64,000 bases of DNA, taken from Pectinatus brassicae. GTDB lineage: Bacteria; Bacillota; Negativicutes; Selenomonadales; Selenomonadaceae. A program made the position numbers and the translations under genes. The stretch is from positions 33,380 through 97,379 of the forward strand of contig NZ_JACHFH010000007.1 in NCBI RefSeq assembly GCF_014201835.1, in the 5' to 3' direction. Of the stretch, positions 18,255-27,258 are shown piece after piece (position 1 is the first letter of the stretch; every line of letters begins with the position of its first letter). A model generated the notes under the pieces. That model had not been told where the DNA came from. It ran no database searches and saw only the letters and a program-made list of their open reading frames with translations.

Positions 18255-19139
18255 TTAGTTGATAATTTGTGCTTTGATATTGTTAATAAAATTTTTAACA
18301 ATATCACTTAAGTAAATGTCTTTTTTTACAATCATATAAATATCCCAGGTACAAGTCTTGTCGCTGAAGGGCAGGGCTTTTATTTTATCAAATTGCAGAT
18401 CCTGAATTATGTAATCGACAGTAACCGCAATGCCGTAATTTAAATTGCAGTATTTATGGGCCATACTGATTTCCGATACTGACATGCAGATATTAGGTTC
18501 ATAATTTGCCGCATGGCATCGGTTGAGTATATTTTGATGAGTCTTAAATTTATTGTTAACTAAAATAAATTTTTCATTTTTTAAATCGCTAAAGTCAATG
18601 CTCTTTTTTCTACCTAAAGGATTTTTTTGATTTACGAGTAGTTTTAAGTCATGTTTTTTTATGAGAAAGGCATCGAACTTGTTCTCATCGACAGGACCGA
18701 TAGTAAAACCAATAGTAGCTTTTTCTTCCCAAACAGCGTTTTCTACTAATAAATCAGGATATTCATGTATATTTAGTTCGATAGCAGGATTAATTTGTTT
18801 ATATTCAAGCAGGTATTCTGGGGATAAGGCACTGATTACACCATAGGCACAGGCAATAGGAATTTGATTATAGGTAGTGTTTTTTAATCTATCGAGGTCA
18901 GTTTGCATATGGTTGACATTATCTAGTATGATTTCAGCATATTTTTTTACAACTTTACCAAAATCAGTAACGACTATACCACTGGAATTTCGGTAAAAAA
19001 GCGGCGTTTGCAGCTCATGTTCCAGTTTTTTTATTTCTTTGCTCAGACCTTGCGGAGTAATAAAAAGCGTTTTGGCAGCTTTACGAATGCTGTGTTTTTG
19101 GCAGACAGCCAGAAAAAATGTTAAATCGCGTATGGTCAA
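18255..19139 (-). CDS. LysR-family transcriptional regulator
   Basis: A 294-residue regulator with the LTTR helix-turn-helix at the N-terminus (FFLAVCQKHSIRKAAKTLFITPQGLSKEIKKLE, PLFYRNSSGIVVTDFG) and a substrate-binding-like effector domain. The start codon is TTG, seven bases after a consensus AGGAGG. It is divergent from the fix operon across a 390-base gap that holds a 19-bp palindrome, the classic arrangement for LTTR control of the neighbouring operon. Effector unknown. Confidence 0.9.
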   Translation of the reverse strand: MTIRDLTFFLAVCQKHSIRKAAKTLFITPQGLSKEIKKLEHELQTPLFYRNSSGIVVTDFGKVVKKYAEIILDNVNHMQTDLDRLKNTTYNQIPIACAYGVISALSPEYLLEYKQINPAIELNIHEYPDLLVENAVWEEKATIGFTIGPVDENKFDAFLIKKHDLKLLVNQKNPLGRKKSIDFSDLKNEKFILVNNKFKTHQNILNRCHAANYEPNICMSVSEISMAHKYCNLNYGIAVTVDYIIQDLQFDKIKALPFSDKTCTWDIYMIVKKDIYLSDIVKNFINNIKAQIIN

Positions 19140-19321
19140 TATTATTCCTCCTGTAGATATTAGTTTAATTTATAATAGATTTATTAAAATTTATAAAAAA
19201 AATTATAAGAATTGTATATATTTTTATTATATATTGAAATTTATTCTATGTGAAGAAAAGTATTGATAAGTTTTAATAATCGAGCAATAGAAATAGTTTA
19301 TATAAAATAATAATTATCTTA

Positions 19322-19340
19322 TCATTAATTAAATTAATGA
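19322..19340. promoter_or_regulatory. Palindrome in the LysR-fix intergenic region (candidate LTTR site)
   Basis: TCATTAATTAAATTAATGA is a perfect 19-bp inverted repeat and fits the T-N11-A type of LysR box. The rest of the 19140-19530 interval is AT-rich, with a small TCCGG/CCGGA hairpin near 19475; I see no gene in it. Confidence 0.45.
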
Positions 19341-19530
19341 TTGGTACTGATGGTGTAAATAGTTAGTTTACTCTCGGTAAAAAATAGTTGTTATCTATGC
19401 AGCTATAAAGCGACATATAATAAATATATAATCTAAAGTTGAAAATAAGGATGTGAAGGATATGTAGGAAAATCCGGTAGATGCCGGACAGACAGCACAT
19501 TGATTACGACAATAAGGGAGATAATAATAG

Positions 19531-20262
19531 ATGAAGATAGTTACAGTTTTTAAATGGCAGAAGAATCCACAGGATGCTCGTGTAAGTAATGATGGGAAAG
19601 TAAACTGGCAGGGTGTAAAAATGTCGGTAAATGATGATGATCCGGCAGTTATGGAAACAGCTGCAACTATAGCACAAGGTGGGGAAGTTATTGCTCTGAC
19701 AATAGGTGATGGCGATAATACCTGGTCGGCAGCCAGAGGTGCAGCACATACCATAGTTGTTACCGATGCAACAGTTGATTCAGACAGTGCCGCAACAGCG
19801 GCTGTTTTATCAGCTGAAATAAAAAAATTAGCTGCTGTTGATGTGGTTATTATTGGCGATTCTGACTGGGATTACGGCGCTGTTGCAGCATTAGCAGGTC
19901 AGCTTGATATGCTTTGCCTGGCTGGTATAACTTCAGTGGAAAATAATGGGGATACCTTAAAAGTAACACAAAAATCAGGTAATACAGCACAAGTGATAGA
20001 AGTAAAAGTTCCTGTTTTACTGGCGGTATCAGCAACGCATTCTGAAAAAAATGCACCAGGTTTAAAGGATGTAATTGCTGCCCGTAAAAAACCAGTTGAT
20101 AAAATTACGATCGCCGATTTAACAGTGGAACATAGTTCAAAAGCAGTTTCGCAGGGAACAAGATTACCTGATACACCACCTGCACAGATTATTGATGGCA
20201 GTGATGCAGTTGCAGCCTGTCAGCAGTTGATGACAGCTTTGCATACGGACGGAGTACTATAA
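19531..20262 (+). CDS. fixA: Electron transfer flavoprotein beta subunit (FixA/EtfB)
   Basis: The 243-residue subunit begins MKIVTVFKWQKNPQDA and contains NDDDPAVMETAATIA, VIALTIGDGD, VVIIGDSDWDYGAVAALAGQL and the family tail region APGLKDVIAARKKPVDK. In Fix-type systems EtfB binds FAD or AMP and receives electrons at the bifurcation site. GGGAGA precedes the ATG. It opens the operon fixA-fixB-reductase-fixC-fixX-hydrolase. The D-rich NDDDP loop is diverged from standard EtfB and may reflect a special partner. Confidence 0.92.
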   Translation: MKIVTVFKWQKNPQDARVSNDGKVNWQGVKMSVNDDDPAVMETAATIAQGGEVIALTIGDGDNTWSAARGAAHTIVVTDATVDSDSAATAAVLSAEIKKLAAVDVVIIGDSDWDYGAVAALAGQLDMLCLAGITSVENNGDTLKVTQKSGNTAQVIEVKVPVLLAVSATHSEKNAPGLKDVIAARKKPVDKITIADLTVEHSSKAVSQGTRLPDTPPAQIIDGSDAVAACQQLMTALHTDGVL

Positions 20263-20299
20263 GAAATATACATCATGAGAAATTGAAGGAGATAGATAT

Positions 20300-21214
20300 A
20301 TGAATAGCTGGATTATTATTGTTGATGAACGTCGTATAGGCGGTATGCTTAATGCAGTCCGTAATTTGGAAGGACAAGCAGTAGCTGTAGTAATAGGTTC
20401 ACAGGCATTAGCGCAAACAGCAGCTAAATATAGTTTTGATAAAATAATGTTTTTTGCTGCTGCTGAAAATGTTCCCCGTGAAGTTTATGCCCGCCAAATT
20501 GCAATTAAAGCCAAAGAAGAAGCACCGGATGTTGTAATAGCTACCGATGCACCAACAGCACGTGTTATTCTCGGTACTATTGCCCGGCAGCTTGATGCGG
20601 CTGTAGTCAGCAATGTTCGGGCATTAAGTAAAAATGGCAATGTATTAACAGCAGTAAGAAGTGCAGTAGAAGGTAAAGTGTTGGAAGATATAGAAATTTC
20701 CGGTAAAATAAGTGCTGTTTTTGATGGTGATGATGAAGATATGTCAGCTGAAGCAGCACCAGCTATAGAAAATATAGTACTTGATGCGCCAACTGCAGAT
20801 GCAAAAATAGTAGAAAAGGCTGGCAGCAGTAATGAAGCTGGTATAGAAAATGCCGACAGAGTTATCGGTGTTGGCATGGGCGTAACAGCTAAAGATGATT
20901 TAAAAATGATAGAAGATCTGGTAGCTGCAGCAGATGCCGAAATAGCTTGTACATTACCAATTTGTGATGATATGCGCTGGTTCCCATCACAACGGGTTAT
21001 TGGATCTTCGCATCATCAGATTGCACCACAGCTTTATATTGCTATGGGAATATCGGGGCAGCCGCAGCACATGTCGGGCATACGCGATGCCCAGGTGATT
21101 GTTGCAGTAAATAATGATCCTGATGCCAGAATATTTAAGAACTGTGATTATGGAATTGTGGGTGATTTTCATAAAATTGCCCCAGCTTTGATGGAAGCTT
21201 TTAAACATGCTTAA
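20300..21214 (+). CDS. fixB: Electron transfer flavoprotein alpha subunit (FixB/EtfA)
   Basis: The 304-residue protein has an N-terminal alpha/beta domain and the C-terminal FAD domain with the family signature (VIGVGMGVTAKDDLKMIEDL, RWFPSQRVIGSSHHQIAPQLYIAMGISGQPQH, IVAVNNDPDARIFKNCDYGIVGDFHKIAPAL). With FixA it forms the ETF dimer that passes electrons to FixCX. Thirty-seven bases separate it from fixA. Confidence 0.95.
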   Translation: MNSWIIIVDERRIGGMLNAVRNLEGQAVAVVIGSQALAQTAAKYSFDKIMFFAAAENVPREVYARQIAIKAKEEAPDVVIATDAPTARVILGTIARQLDAAVVSNVRALSKNGNVLTAVRSAVEGKVLEDIEISGKISAVFDGDDEDMSAEAAPAIENIVLDAPTADAKIVEKAGSSNEAGIENADRVIGVGMGVTAKDDLKMIEDLVAAADAEIACTLPICDDMRWFPSQRVIGSSHHQIAPQLYIAMGISGQPQHMSGIRDAQVIVAVNNDPDARIFKNCDYGIVGDFHKIAPALMEAFKHA

Positions 21215-21245
21215 TTAAAATTACTTAAAGAAAGTGGGAGAAAAT

Positions 21246-22718
21246 ATGGCTGAAAAAGACATGACTTTTGATATTGAATATGATGTGGTAGTTATTGGCG
21301 GGGGTGGTTCTGGTAAATCAGCAGCCCTTACCGCAGCTAAAGGCGGACTTAGTGTAGCATTGCTGGAAAAAATGGAACATACTGGTGGTACATCTATTTA
21401 TGCTGAAGGACAGGCCGCTTTTGAATCGAGTGAACAAAAAACTCGTAAACTGCCGGAAGGAAAGCAGTTTCCCAGTAAGGAAGAGGGTTTCAAACGTTAT
21501 ATAGATTACAGCCATCATCGTGCTAATACTGATGTTGTACGTATGCAGGTAAGTAATACAGCAGAAACAATCGATCTTATGAAAAAATTAGGCATAGAAT
21601 ATACAGATGTAAATATTTATGCTTATGATCAGCCGCATGAATTATATACATTCCACCGACCAGAAGGTTTAGGTGAACATATGCAGGAAGTATTATTGCG
21701 TGCCTGCGTTAATGCTGGCGTAGATATCTTTACATCAACACCGGCTAAAAAATTATTGATGAAAGATAATGCTGTAGTTGGTGTGCAGGCTCTTGATTCC
21801 AAGGGTAACAGAATTAATATCGGCTGTAAAGATGTTGTTTTGGCATCGGGCGGCTATGGTAATAGTCCGGAACTTGTAAAAAAATATTCCTGGTTGTATC
21901 GTTCAGCAGACTATACATATCAGTGTGTACCTACAGAAAATACCGGCGATGGTTTAAATATGGCTTTGGAAATTGGTGCTGATACCGATAATATCGGACC
22001 AATAATGATTATTCCCTGTGCCCGTACCAAAACGCTTACGTCACATGTAAGCGGTGCTGGTTCACAACCAGTATTGTGGGTAAATAAAACTGGTAAGCGT
22101 TTTGCCAGTGAAGAAGTAGCCATGAGTTTTGCTGATGCTGGTAATACTATTGCTATGCAGCCGCAGGGAACTGTCTATGCCATTATTGACAGTGATACAA
22201 TTCAGCATCTTATGAACGATGGTTCAGATATTGGCCTTGGCGATTTTATTGAATACCATATGAAACTTACCCGTCTGCAGACCGAACTAGATCAGGATGT
22301 TGAAGCCGGTATTGCATGGAAGGGTAATAGTATTGAAGAATTAGCTAAATCAATGGGACTTGATGCACAGGTATTAGCTGATACTGTAAAAGAATATAAT
22401 GAAGCTTGTGACAATCATTATGATTCATTGTTCTTTAAGCCGAGTAAATTCCTGCGTCATGTGCGCAAAGGCCCATTTTATGCCATAAATATGGCACCAA
22501 GTGTTCTTGTATCCGATGGTGGTATTCGTGTAAATGGCAATATGCAGGTAACTGATGAAAAATATAAACCTATCACTGGTTTATATGCAGTTGGTAATGA
22601 TGCCAGCGGTCTTTATGGTGATACTTATAATCTTGATGTTCCGGGGACAGCTAATGGTTTTGCCCATGCATCAGGACGTGTAGCAGCCCGTCATATCATA
22701 AAAACTCTTGGTGCTTGA
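21246..22718 (+). CDS. FAD-dependent fumarate-reductase-like enoate reductase, soluble
   Basis: A 490-residue flavoprotein: N-terminal FAD loop DVVVIGGGGSGKSAALTAAKGGLSVAL, then a capping domain, then GGIRVNGNMQV and a C-terminal FAD segment GLYAVGNDASGLYGDTYNL. There is no signal peptide, CxxCH haem or FMN-attachment domain, so it is a cytoplasmic single-domain enzyme. Where fumarate reductases have the substrate arginine (GANRLGGN) this protein reads YNLDVPGTANGFAHASG, so fumarate is an unlikely substrate. Placed between fixB and fixC, it probably receives or delivers electrons through the ETF. The GTG at 21234 overlaps GTGGGAG; the ATG at 21246 is chosen. Confidence 0.85.
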   Translation: MAEKDMTFDIEYDVVVIGGGGSGKSAALTAAKGGLSVALLEKMEHTGGTSIYAEGQAAFESSEQKTRKLPEGKQFPSKEEGFKRYIDYSHHRANTDVVRMQVSNTAETIDLMKKLGIEYTDVNIYAYDQPHELYTFHRPEGLGEHMQEVLLRACVNAGVDIFTSTPAKKLLMKDNAVVGVQALDSKGNRINIGCKDVVLASGGYGNSPELVKKYSWLYRSADYTYQCVPTENTGDGLNMALEIGADTDNIGPIMIIPCARTKTLTSHVSGAGSQPVLWVNKTGKRFASEEVAMSFADAGNTIAMQPQGTVYAIIDSDTIQHLMNDGSDIGLGDFIEYHMKLTRLQTELDQDVEAGIAWKGNSIEELAKSMGLDAQVLADTVKEYNEACDNHYDSLFFKPSKFLRHVRKGPFYAINMAPSVLVSDGGIRVNGNMQVTDEKYKPITGLYAVGNDASGLYGDTYNLDVPGTANGFAHASGRVAARHIIKTLGA

Positions 22719-22771
22719 TTTTTAATCAGATTTTATAGCAAAGTACTGAGAATAAAAAGGAGGATGCCCAA

Positions 22772-24079
22772 ATGGAAAATAATGTTAATAATGAAGTAGA
22801 TTTTGAAGTCATCATTGTTGGCGCGGGCATAGCTGGTTGTGTTGCAGCATTAAAACTGGCTGATAAAGGATATTCAGTTTTATTAGCTGAACGTGGACAA
22901 AGTGCCGGCAGTAAAAATTTATCAGGTGGAGTTTTTTACTGCCGTGTTATGGAGGATGTTATTCCTGATTTTGTAAAAAAAGCTCCTATAGAAAGATATA
23001 TTACCCGCAATTGCATTAGCTTTCTTAATGAATCATCTTTTGTAAATATCAACTATGGTGATGCGCGGTTGGAAAATTCTGTTACAGCAGTTTCGGTAAA
23101 ACGGGCTAAGCTTGATGAATGGCTGGCTCAGCAATGTGAAGATGCCGGAGTTACATTTATGCCAGGAATAAGAGTAGATGAACTTCTTATGGATGGCGAT
23201 AAAGTTGTTGGTATACAGGCAGGCGATGATAAATTATATTCACATGTAGTAATTGCGGCGGATGGAGTAAATTCAATGCTTTGTCGTAATGCTGGAATTC
23301 GAACCAGAGAACTTCTGGAAAATTTAGCCGTTGGTATAAAATCTGTTATTGGATTACCAAAAGATACTATTGAAGAACGATTCCATTTAAAAGAAAATGA
23401 AGGGGCAGCCTACGCAGTGGTTGGTGATTGTACCAATGGACTTAATGGCGGTGGATTTATTTACACCAATAGTGATTCAATATCTATTGGTGTAGTTGTA
23501 AAAATTGATGCTTTGGCAGAAAGTAGTGAAAGTGCCTCGGATTTACATGACAGATTTTTATCACATCCGGCCATTGAGCCATTACTGCGCGGGGGTGAAT
23601 TACTCGAATATGGTTGCCATATGGTACCGGAAGGCGGTCAAGCCATGCTGCATGATTTAACTCGTGCTGGTTTGATTGTAATAGGCGATGCTGCCGGACT
23701 CGCATTAAATACCGGCAGTACTGTACGGGGAATGGATTTGGCAGCAGGTTCAGGTATTGCCGCAGCCAAAGTAGTTGATGAGGTACTAAGCAAGAAGGAT
23801 TTTTCTCAGGCAGCAATGGATGCCTATTATACAGAACTTAATAATATAGTTGTCGGTAAAGACATGAAAACATATGCTAAAATGCCAGTATTTTTAGAAA
23901 ATCCGCGCATGTATAAAAATTATGGACCGCTTCTTGGTGATATTATGTATAATATTTATAATCTTGATACAACACCAAGACAGCATATGATGTCCGAGGG
24001 ACTTAAGATAATAAAGAAAAATCAGCTTAGTGCATTTCAACTGATAAAAGATATGTATACCGGGGTGAGGGCATTATGA
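22772..24079 (+). CDS. fixC: FixC, ETF-quinone oxidoreductase-type flavoprotein
   Basis: The 435-residue FAD protein has the N-terminal dinucleotide motif VIIVGAGIAGCVAALKLADKG and AERGQSAGSKNLSGGVFY, the conserved middle CTNGLNGGGFIYTNSDSISIGVVV, and GLIVIGDAAGLALNTGSTVRGMDLAAGSG. In FixABCX it works with FixX to move electrons between the ETF and the quinone pool or a low-potential carrier. Its stop overlaps the fixX start by four bases (ATGA), showing translational coupling. AGGAGG lies before the ATG. Confidence 0.93.
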   Translation: MENNVNNEVDFEVIIVGAGIAGCVAALKLADKGYSVLLAERGQSAGSKNLSGGVFYCRVMEDVIPDFVKKAPIERYITRNCISFLNESSFVNINYGDARLENSVTAVSVKRAKLDEWLAQQCEDAGVTFMPGIRVDELLMDGDKVVGIQAGDDKLYSHVVIAADGVNSMLCRNAGIRTRELLENLAVGIKSVIGLPKDTIEERFHLKENEGAAYAVVGDCTNGLNGGGFIYTNSDSISIGVVVKIDALAESSESASDLHDRFLSHPAIEPLLRGGELLEYGCHMVPEGGQAMLHDLTRAGLIVIGDAAGLALNTGSTVRGMDLAAGSGIAAAKVVDEVLSKKDFSQAAMDAYYTELNNIVVGKDMKTYAKMPVFLENPRMYKNYGPLLGDIMYNIYNLDTTPRQHMMSEGLKIIKKNQLSAFQLIKDMYTGVRAL

Positions 24080-24372
24080 ATAAAAATCCATTTGGTGATG
24101 TTACAGAACGGCTGGATAAAGACCGCTATGAAACAGATATAGAGGAATCTCATATCAAAGTTAATCAGGAAGCAGCTGCTAAGAGTAATGCTGTTGATTT
24201 ACTGATACGGATATGTCCGGCACATGTTTATTCCAAACAGCCTGATGGCAGTATCAATGTTATGTATGCGGCCTGTTTGGAATGTGGCACATGTTTGGCA
24301 GCAGCTCCGGTCGGTGTATTATCATGGCAGTACCCACGCAGTGGCATGGGCATAATTTTTCGCGAAAGTTAA
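24076..24372 (+). CDS. fixX: FixX-type ferredoxin
   Basis: A 98-residue ferredoxin-like protein with LLIRICPAHVYSKQPDGSINV, AACLECGTCLAAAPVGVLSWQYPR and GMGIIF at the end. Four Cys (one in ICPA, three in CLECGTC) can hold a single cluster, the same spacing as enterobacterial FixX. It overlaps fixC by four bases and is its electron-transfer partner. Confidence 0.93.
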   Translation: MNKNPFGDVTERLDKDRYETDIEESHIKVNQEAAAKSNAVDLLIRICPAHVYSKQPDGSINVMYAACLECGTCLAAAPVGVLSWQYPRSGMGIIFRES

Positions 24373-24426
24373 ATACTAAATTATTTTGTTGGAAATTAAA
24401 TGTTTTATAGAAAAGAGTGTTATTAT

Positions 24427-25290
24427 ATGAGTAAATTAAATACAAAAGTATTCATAAGCAGTGATCAATATGGCGGTTTTGGTGTATCATCAACCATTAT
24501 TTATGGCGAACATGAAGCACTTTTATTTGATGCCCAATTCAGCTGTTCCAACGCTCATCGGTTAGTAGCAGAAATCTTAGAAACAGGCCGTGAATTAAAA
24601 CAAATTTTTATCAGTCATCTTCATCCCGACCATTATTTAGGGTTAAGTGTTGTAAAACAAGCATTTCCTGCTGCCCGTGTAATTGCCTATAGAGAAACAG
24701 CCGAGCAGATAAATGACGCGTTTGCCATGAAAGTGCATTACTGGGGAGATGAAGTATTAGGCAGTAATGGCTGCAAAGAAGTTATTAATGTAGAACGTGT
24801 TGATGATAAGTATTTAACCATCGAAGGCGAGAAAGTTGAAATAATTGGGTTGTTAAGAGGCGATTGTCCGGATTTAACAGCATTGTGGATACCGGAAACT
24901 AAAACACTCGTTGCCGGTGATGCCGTATTTTCCGATGCTCATCTTTGGGTAGCTGATGCCAGAACACCAGAGGAACGGCAGCAGTGGTTAACTAATCTTG
25001 ATAAACTGGAAGCTTTGAAGCCACAAACTATTATTCCGGGGCATGCTCCGAATAATAGGGCATATACTGCTGATGGTATTGAATTTTCCCGTAAATATTT
25101 GAAAAATTTTATAAGAGAATTAAAGGCATCGGTTAATTCTGATGATTTAATTAGCAGAATGAAAAAAATATATCCTGATGCGGTGGTACCAATTTGTCTT
25201 AAATACAGTGCCAAGATATTAAGAGATAATTATAAATGGGAAGGTGATTGGCCGCTTTCACTTAAAAACAGGGATGCAGTAATTGGTTAA
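24427..25290 (+). CDS. MBL-fold metallo-hydrolase
   Basis: Metallo-beta-lactamase fold protein of 287 residues with the metal motif ISHLHPDHYLG, further ligands in LVAGDAVFSDAH and IPGHAPN. The substrate is unknown; thioester or lactone hydrolases share the fold. It begins about 55 bases after fixX and has no own terminator before it, so it may be part of the fix operon. The ATG at 24427 follows AAAAGAGTG; an in-frame ATG at 24400 is the alternative. Confidence 0.8.
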   Translation: MSKLNTKVFISSDQYGGFGVSSTIIYGEHEALLFDAQFSCSNAHRLVAEILETGRELKQIFISHLHPDHYLGLSVVKQAFPAARVIAYRETAEQINDAFAMKVHYWGDEVLGSNGCKEVINVERVDDKYLTIEGEKVEIIGLLRGDCPDLTALWIPETKTLVAGDAVFSDAHLWVADARTPEERQQWLTNLDKLEALKPQTIIPGHAPNNRAYTADGIEFSRKYLKNFIRELKASVNSDDLISRMKKIYPDAVVPICLKYSAKILRDNYKWEGDWPLSLKNRDAVIG

Positions 25291-25333
25291 AGATTAAACT
25301 GTTTTAAATTATTATTAACTAAAATAAATATAT

Positions 25334-25372
25334 AAAAAACCGCAACATAAATAATTTTAGTTGCGGTTTTTT
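25334..25372. terminator. Terminator between the fix operon and scpB
   Basis: AAAAAACCGCAAC and GTTGCGGTTTTTT with a 13-base loop; works in both directions. Confidence 0.85.
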
Positions 25373-25385
25373 ATATACTGGGATA

Positions 25386-26168
25386 TTATTGACCATTAAA
25401 ATGTGGCGGTCTTTTTTCTAAGAAAGCTGTAATGGCTTCTTCATAATCATGGCTGTCATATACTTTTCGTCTGAGTCCCTGCACCCGTTCGAAATCAGCG
25501 GGACTGATAGGAAAAGCCTTGGAAAGAATACGGAATTGTTCTTTTATGACTTCTACTGATAATTGGGAACGTGACATTATTGTTTTGGCAATATCAAGCG
25601 TAAAATCCAGCAGTTCTTTTTCTGGCACAAGATGGTTGATAATGCCGAGTTCCTGAGCTCTTTTAGCCAGCAGAGGTGATGCAGTAAAAAACATTTCTTT
25701 AGCAATATTTAACGGCAGGCGGTTCATAAAATGCAAAATACCGGTAAGATTATACGGTACGCCCATTTTTGCCGGAGTCATGGCAAAACTGGCGGTATCA
25801 TCGGCAATCACCATATCGCAGGTCATTGTTAAATCACAGGCACCGCCCCAAACGCTGCCGTGCACTACGGCTATTACTGGACCTAAGTATTGCTCAACTG
25901 CGCGTAAGACTCTTTCCAATGAATCGTAATAGCTTAATGGATCGCGCATTTTACGTGGCAGTTCTTTTACATCATGTCCGGCCGACCATACTTTTACGCC
26001 GTCAGTTGCTTTTAAAACAACAACGGGGAGTCTTTTGGCACTAAATTCATCAAGGGCCTTAATAATATCGTTTACCATTTCTTCACTGAGTGTGTTTAAT
26101 TTTTTAGGATTGTCCAAGGTAATAATGCCTACATTATTGCGAATTTCTTTTTGTATTAATGCCATCAT
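25386..26168 (-). CDS. scpB: Methylmalonyl-CoA decarboxylase (crotonase family)
   Basis: Converts methylmalonyl-CoA to propionyl-CoA, an energy-neutral step of succinate-propionate conversion. The 260-residue protein follows E. coli ScpB closely: KVWSAGHDVKELPRKMRDPLSYY, VHGSVWGGACDLTMTCDMVIA (oxyanion loop), AKMGVPYNLTGILHF with the catalytic-region Tyr, and LRRKVYDSHDYEEAITAFLEKRPP at the end. GGAGG lies six bases before the ATG at 26168 (a second ATG follows directly); the longer open frame has no ribosome site. The upstream 26169-26501 interval shows no gene. Confidence 0.9.
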   Translation of the reverse strand: MMALIQKEIRNNVGIITLDNPKKLNTLSEEMVNDIIKALDEFSAKRLPVVVLKATDGVKVWSAGHDVKELPRKMRDPLSYYDSLERVLRAVEQYLGPVIAVVHGSVWGGACDLTMTCDMVIADDTASFAMTPAKMGVPYNLTGILHFMNRLPLNIAKEMFFTASPLLAKRAQELGIINHLVPEKELLDFTLDIAKTIMSRSQLSVEVIKEQFRILSKAFPISPADFERVQGLRRKVYDSHDYEEAITAFLEKRPPHFNGQ

Positions 26169-26457
26169 TTTCAGCCTCCAAATAATTTTGTAAGTATTAA
26201 TATATACTAGAGATACTGCGTTATTCCCTATAAGGTGTTTTTGCAATTTTCTATAGTATATACCTAAATGAGGCAAATAATAGTATTTGTCTTATGTGTT
26301 TAGGGAATGAAATATATTTAGTAGATGCATTGTCTATCAGTATTATAGAAATAACATGTATTTATTTGAGCTGTATAGGCAGAAAAATCATATTTATTAT
26401 TCAAAAAAGTAATGAGTAAGTTGTAAATCAAACGTTTAAGATGATAAAAAATACATT

Positions 26458-26492
26458 AAAAAACTCTGCCACTTATATGACAGAGCTTTTTT
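26458..26492 (-). terminator. Terminator of the Gln/Asn/His-rich secreted-protein gene
   Basis: Imperfect hairpin with outer CTCTG/CAGAG pairing and TTTTTTAATG tail on the minus strand. Confidence 0.6.
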
Positions 26493-26501
26493 GATATAAT
26501 T

Positions 26502-26987
26502 TTAGCGTGCATTTATTTGAGTATTATGTGAAATGCTTTGCGGCAATTCATTGTCTGAGGGAGTGTTTTGTCGAGTAGTAATTTTTTTATGCGTATCACC
26601 ATCTCTGATATCCTGTTGATTCATACTTTGGTGAGATTCCTGCTGATGAGAATCTTTAAGTTGGGCAGTTTGAGGTTTTATATTTTCTTGATGATTAGAT
26701 TGATTATTGAACCCATTGTCAGGTATATGCTGTTTATTCTGCTGCTGATTATTGTTTAAATGAGCGTTTTGAATTTTTTTGTTGTGGGATGAATTATCCT
26801 GTGGCTGGGATTGCTTATTAACATTATGTAAAGGTGTGTTCTGTTCATTTTGCTGTTGTTCAGTCTGTATTGGCGGCAATTGTCTGTCGTTGGAATGTGC
26901 TGAGACAACAGCGGTTCCTAATATACTTGCAGCCATAGATGCAGATAGCATAAGTGTCATGATTTTTTTCTTTTTTAAATTTAACAT
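26502..26987 (-). CDS. Secreted Gln/Asn/His-rich low-complexity protein
   Basis: A 161-residue protein with a Sec signal (MLNLKKKKIMTLMLSASMAAS, likely cleavage after VVSA) and a mature part made almost entirely of Gln, Asn, His, Ser and Lys, with repeated clusters such as NNNQQQNKQH. No Cys is present in the mature part. No family is recognised; the composition suggests a disordered exported polymer, perhaps metal-binding by His. GGAG lies 11 bases before the ATG. It is isolated. Confidence 0.7.
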   Translation of the reverse strand: MLNLKKKKIMTLMLSASMAASILGTAVVSAHSNDRQLPPIQTEQQQNEQNTPLHNVNKQSQPQDNSSHNKKIQNAHLNNNQQQNKQHIPDNGFNNQSNHQENIKPQTAQLKDSHQQESHQSMNQQDIRDGDTHKKITTRQNTPSDNELPQSISHNTQINAR

Positions 26988-27258
26988 ATTGTTTTGTTCT
27001 CCGTTTTTCATTGTTTTACTGAGTACGTATTTATAATAACACAGCAAAATAATTCATGTGTGACAGTTCTATGATATTTTTATGGCATTTACTAACACAA
27101 AGAGTATGTATTTTGAAGTTAATATTAAATTAACTTATGAGATTTTTATAAACGATATGAGATAGAAATATGGTAAAATATAGCTGAAACCACAAAATTT
27201 ATAGAAAATAGATATTTATTTCTGTTAAATAATATAGGCTGAAAAATGAGGTGAAAGC

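Noticed and set aside
19395..19754. Two minus-strand frames over the start of fixA
   Set aside because: They overlap a strongly recognised EtfB gene on the other strand and have no ribosome site.
24076..24372. FixX seemed to lack a cluster cysteine
   Set aside because: Cys in ICPA and three in CLECGTC give four ligands with the same spacing as enterobacterial FixX.
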